Source of the DNA: Paulinella micropora
Lineage: Eukaryota > Cercozoa > Imbricatea > Euglyphida
Assembly: GCA_009731375.1 (NCBI GenBank)
Contig: BJOX01000302.1
Location: 644,507-674,693 of the forward strand
Direction: 5' to 3'
Length of the DNA: 30,187 nt
In this document: in pieces, positions 27,927 through 30,187 of the stretch
Position numbering within the stretch: the stretch's first letter is position 1
Layout of the letters: each line of letters starts with the position of its first letter
Program-made: the position numbers and the translations under genes
The notes under the pieces: generated by a model
What the model saw: only the letters and a program-made list of their open reading frames with translations
Told to the model about the DNA's origin: nothing
Databases searched by the model: none

Positions 27927-28739
27927 TCACTTGGATTTCAACAAATTGAAAAATGAATTAAATAAACTAAAATAATTAGTTTCACGATAAACCAATAATG
28001 TCATAACTATTCCCAAACCATTAAGATTTATTGCTTGGTCGTTTTCGTCTGTAAGATAAAACCGATACACATTATTTGAACTGAAGGATAATTTCTTACC
28101 ATACTCAGACCCACTTCCGTCGTATATAACGGCACCAAAAGGAATTTCGTTGGCAGTGTATATTTCTTGTAGCACATGATTATCTCCTTCACCAACTAAG
28201 TCTGATTGAAGGTATAAAGTCTTTTCCCCAGTTAGAATAATTACATTTGGCGATTTAATGAAATCATTAGTAAAGAAATATGTTGAGTTTCTATCAAAAC
28301 CCATTACCTCATGAATACGTGTATCAGCATCAAATATAAACCGCGGTTGAATACCTACGTTATTTGAAACACTGAATGTTAATTTGCCATCCTCCGCTTC
28401 CGTGTTTGTATTGTTGCTTGAGACTACATAAGTATAATCATTCGGACTTTCTGCCGTCAATATCTCAGATAGTTTATTTTTTAAGTTGTTCATTGTGTAG
28501 TTGCCCTCAGGTATTGTAATTAAAGTCTCATATCCGTCTTCGGATAATGTAAAAGTATTGCAAGGACTGGCTACTGAATAATAAGATTTCGGCACATAAA
28601 TATGAAGAATTTTACAATGTGTGGGATTGTCTAACCCCTTCATATTGATTTCGTGTGTAAAGTCGCTGTCTGTCCCCGTTATTCGGTTTTTGCTATTTAT
28701 GTAATAGATACCAGAACTTCTCCCACCCTTATAATCCAT
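27927..28739 (-). CDS. Minor capsid (penton) protein, single jelly-roll
   Basis: 270 residues from ATG 28739. It opens with SSGIYYINSKNRITGTDSDF, followed by KILHIYVPKSYYSVASPCNT, FTLSEDGYETLITIPEGNYT and a helix NNLKNKLSEIL: the pattern of the minor capsid proteins that form pentons in Polinton-like viruses and virophages. Beta-rich remainder with no disruption. It ends 86 bp before the MCP start and begins 27 bp after the protease stop, so the three genes form one minus-strand cluster. Confidence 0.82.
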   Translation of the reverse strand: MDYKGGRSSGIYYINSKNRITGTDSDFTHEINMKGLDNPTHCKILHIYVPKSYYSVASPCNTFTLSEDGYETLITIPEGNYTMNNLKNKLSEILTAESPNDYTYVVSSNNTNTEAEDGKLTFSVSNNVGIQPRFIFDADTRIHEVMGFDRNSTYFFTNDFIKSPNVIILTGEKTLYLQSDLVGEGDNHVLQEIYTANEIPFGAVIYDGSGSEYGKKLSFSSNNVYRFYLTDENDQAINLNGLGIVMTLLVYRETNYFSLFNSFFNLLKSK

Positions 28740-28765
28740 TGCGTATATTATACAAATAATATTTT

Positions 28766-29071
28766 TTAGATAAATGTATTAAATCCCTCACCATCACCAT
28801 ATCCATTCTGTGCTTTTAATTTTTCCGCTTCGTCTTCTTTTAAGTCTGTATAGCCACTAGCAAATTTAAATCGTACTCCTTTTGCTCGCTCTAAAAGAAA
28901 CCGCATTGAGTGCCATCCACATGTGTCGCTCGTATCAGATTGTTGTTTTACTTGATTGACCTTCATCAATAAATAACTATCTGGGTGGCTTTTATCTATT
29001 AGTTGTTTCATTTGTTGTTGAAAGTCTTCAGTCGGTTGATATTCAGCCAAAGGGTCATACACTTCAACACT
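28766..29071 (-). CDS. Adenain-type cysteine protease (capsid maturation), C-terminal part
   Basis: 102 codons are visible before the gap at 29072. The block QSDTSDTCGWHSMRFLLERA holds the catalytic Cys in the TCG-H context of adenovirus-like/Ulp1-fold virion proteases, preceded by a Gln for the oxyanion hole. The catalytic His and Asp/Asn would lie in the missing N-terminal part. Such proteases cleave virion proteins during maturation in Polintons and virophages. It is adjacent to the penton gene, as in related elements. The reading frame across the gap to 29712 cannot be assumed. Confidence 0.78.
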   Translation of the reverse strand, partial: SVEVYDPLAEYQPTEDFQQQMKQLIDKSHPDSYLLMKVNQVKQQSDTSDTCGWHSMRFLLERAKGVRFKFASGYTDLKEDEAEKLKAQNGYGDGEGFNTFI

Positions 29072-29711
29072 NNNNNNNNNNNNNNNNNNNNNNNNNNNNN
29101 NNNNNNNNNNNNNNNNNNNNNNNNNNNNNNNNNNNNNNNNNNNNNNNNNNNNNNNNNNNNNNNNNNNNNNNNNNNNNNNNNNNNNNNNNNNNNNNNNNNN
29201 NNNNNNNNNNNNNNNNNNNNNNNNNNNNNNNNNNNNNNNNNNNNNNNNNNNNNNNNNNNNNNNNNNNNNNNNNNNNNNNNNNNNNNNNNNNNNNNNNNNN
29301 NNNNNNNNNNNNNNNNNNNNNNNNNNNNNNNNNNNNNNNNNNNNNNNNNNNNNNNNNNNNNNNNNNNNNNNNNNNNNNNNNNNNNNNNNNNNNNNNNNNN
29401 NNNNNNNNNNNNNNNNNNNNNNNNNNNNNNNNNNNNNNNNNNNNNNNNNNNNNNNNNNNNNNNNNNNNNNNNNNNNNNNNNNNNNNNNNNNNNNNNNNNN
29501 NNNNNNNNNNNNNNNNNNNNNNNNNNNNNNNNNNNNNNNNNNNNNNNNNNNNNNNNNNNNNNNNNNNNNNNNNNNNNNNNNNNNNNNNNNNNNNNNNNNN
29601 NNNNNNNNNNNNNNNNNNNNNNNNNNNNNNNNNNNNNNNNNNNNNNNNNNNNNNNNNNNNNNNNNNNNNNNNNNNNNNNNNNNNNNNNNNNNNNNNNNNN
29701 NNNNNNNNNNN

Positions 29712-30187
29712 CGCTTGAAGTATGAAATCTTTTGCTCCCGCGTCAGGTCCGCAGTTGCACCAGACTGCACATGAACCGCTGCCACACGCTCCCCTCGGCC
29801 ATTCTTCGATGGGCATTTGTCGACGCCTTTGTGCGATGGATAGGGCTGCTTAAACCGCTGTGTGCATGGCTCGCACCTCTTGCCGCCAGCGACTTCGTCC
29901 GATCGCATGTCAAGGACAATGCGGTCGGCGTCGGGCGCAACGCTAGTGTAAGCACCAAAGGCAACACCGCTAATGAACTGTTTGCCAGAAGTGAGGGTGG
30001 GCCTGGAGTAACGAAACGAGCGCAAGTTGCGAAGGCCCCAAGAACTGAGTTTGCGAGGTTCAACCTTGTTCTCTTTCACCCACTTCTCGATCACGTCTGC
30101 GTCGTGACCATAGAACCGGTTGTTGTCATATCCCGCTCCCTGCGCTGACTCAAGCCACTCCTCGACAAGAGCGAAGCCGCGCCCTTG
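29712..30187 (-). CDS. Unknown GC-rich reading frame at the right edge
   Basis: An uninterrupted minus-strand frame of about 158 codons runs from the window edge into the gap. It has an aromatic/charged first part (EEWLESAQGAGYDNNRFYGH), a middle with FISGVAFGAYTSVAP, and a possible metal-binding set CEPC...HKGVDKC. It ends with TREQKISYFK before the gap. Codon use is GC-rich and clearly unlike the viral genes to its left. It may be a host gene, another transposon's protein, or a different contig joined by scaffolding. I do not recognise the family. Confidence 0.5.

Overview
This is a gapped eukaryotic scaffold, probably from an alga or other protist, with pieces of a small DNA virus on both flanks of a host block. 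The host assignment rests on two spliced nuclear genes: a DEAD-box helicase of the DDX47/Rrp3 type, and a three-repeat MYB (3R-MYB) factor reconstructed here as 13 exons and 749 codons. The species cannot be named from the sequence.

Layout. Positions 1-2820 are AT-rich viral DNA, all on the + strand: the end of an unknown gene, an A32-like packaging ATPase, a small basic Gly-rich protein, and a coiled-coil protein whose 3' end runs into a host repeat. Positions 2820-8640 hold repeats (SINE, a large inverted-repeat element with a MITE inside it, microsatellites), a decayed minus-strand coding region, possible small exons, and the helicase on the minus strand. The helicase and MYB start codons are 209 bp apart and diverge. 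MYB runs 8646-18136. One of its introns (9146-15674, 6.5 kb) is a mosaic of repeat families separated by ATT arrays: tRNA-like SINEs, a short module of about 50-60 bp, and a 0.45-0.55 kb family. The other introns are 44-157 nt. Positions 18137-20060 hold a family of foldback MITEs.

Positions 20071-29071 are viral again. On the + strand are a small zinc-finger-like protein, a stand-alone HIRAN protein, a small basic protein, a protein-primed family B DNA polymerase with one in-frame stop, a small GK-K-G-K domain protein and a partial unknown gene. On the - strand are a fibre/spike-like protein, the major capsid protein, the minor capsid (penton) protein and the end of an adenain-type protease. 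This gene set is that of a Polinton-like virus or virophage. Positions 29712-30187, beyond a gap, carry an unknown GC-rich reading frame.

The strongest unusual signal is a paired-hairpin punctuation system between viral genes. A GATATTT...AAACATC hairpin follows a stop codon, and a GATGTTTTAGAAT...ATTCTAAAATATC hairpin ends next to the following start codon. It occurs in both the left and right viral pieces, linking them to one element family even though 17 kb of host DNA lies between them. Virion genes (capsid, penton, spike, protease, ATPase) and replication genes (polymerase, HIRAN) are split between the two pieces with no visible duplication. This fits either one element broken by insertion or misassembly, or two partial copies.
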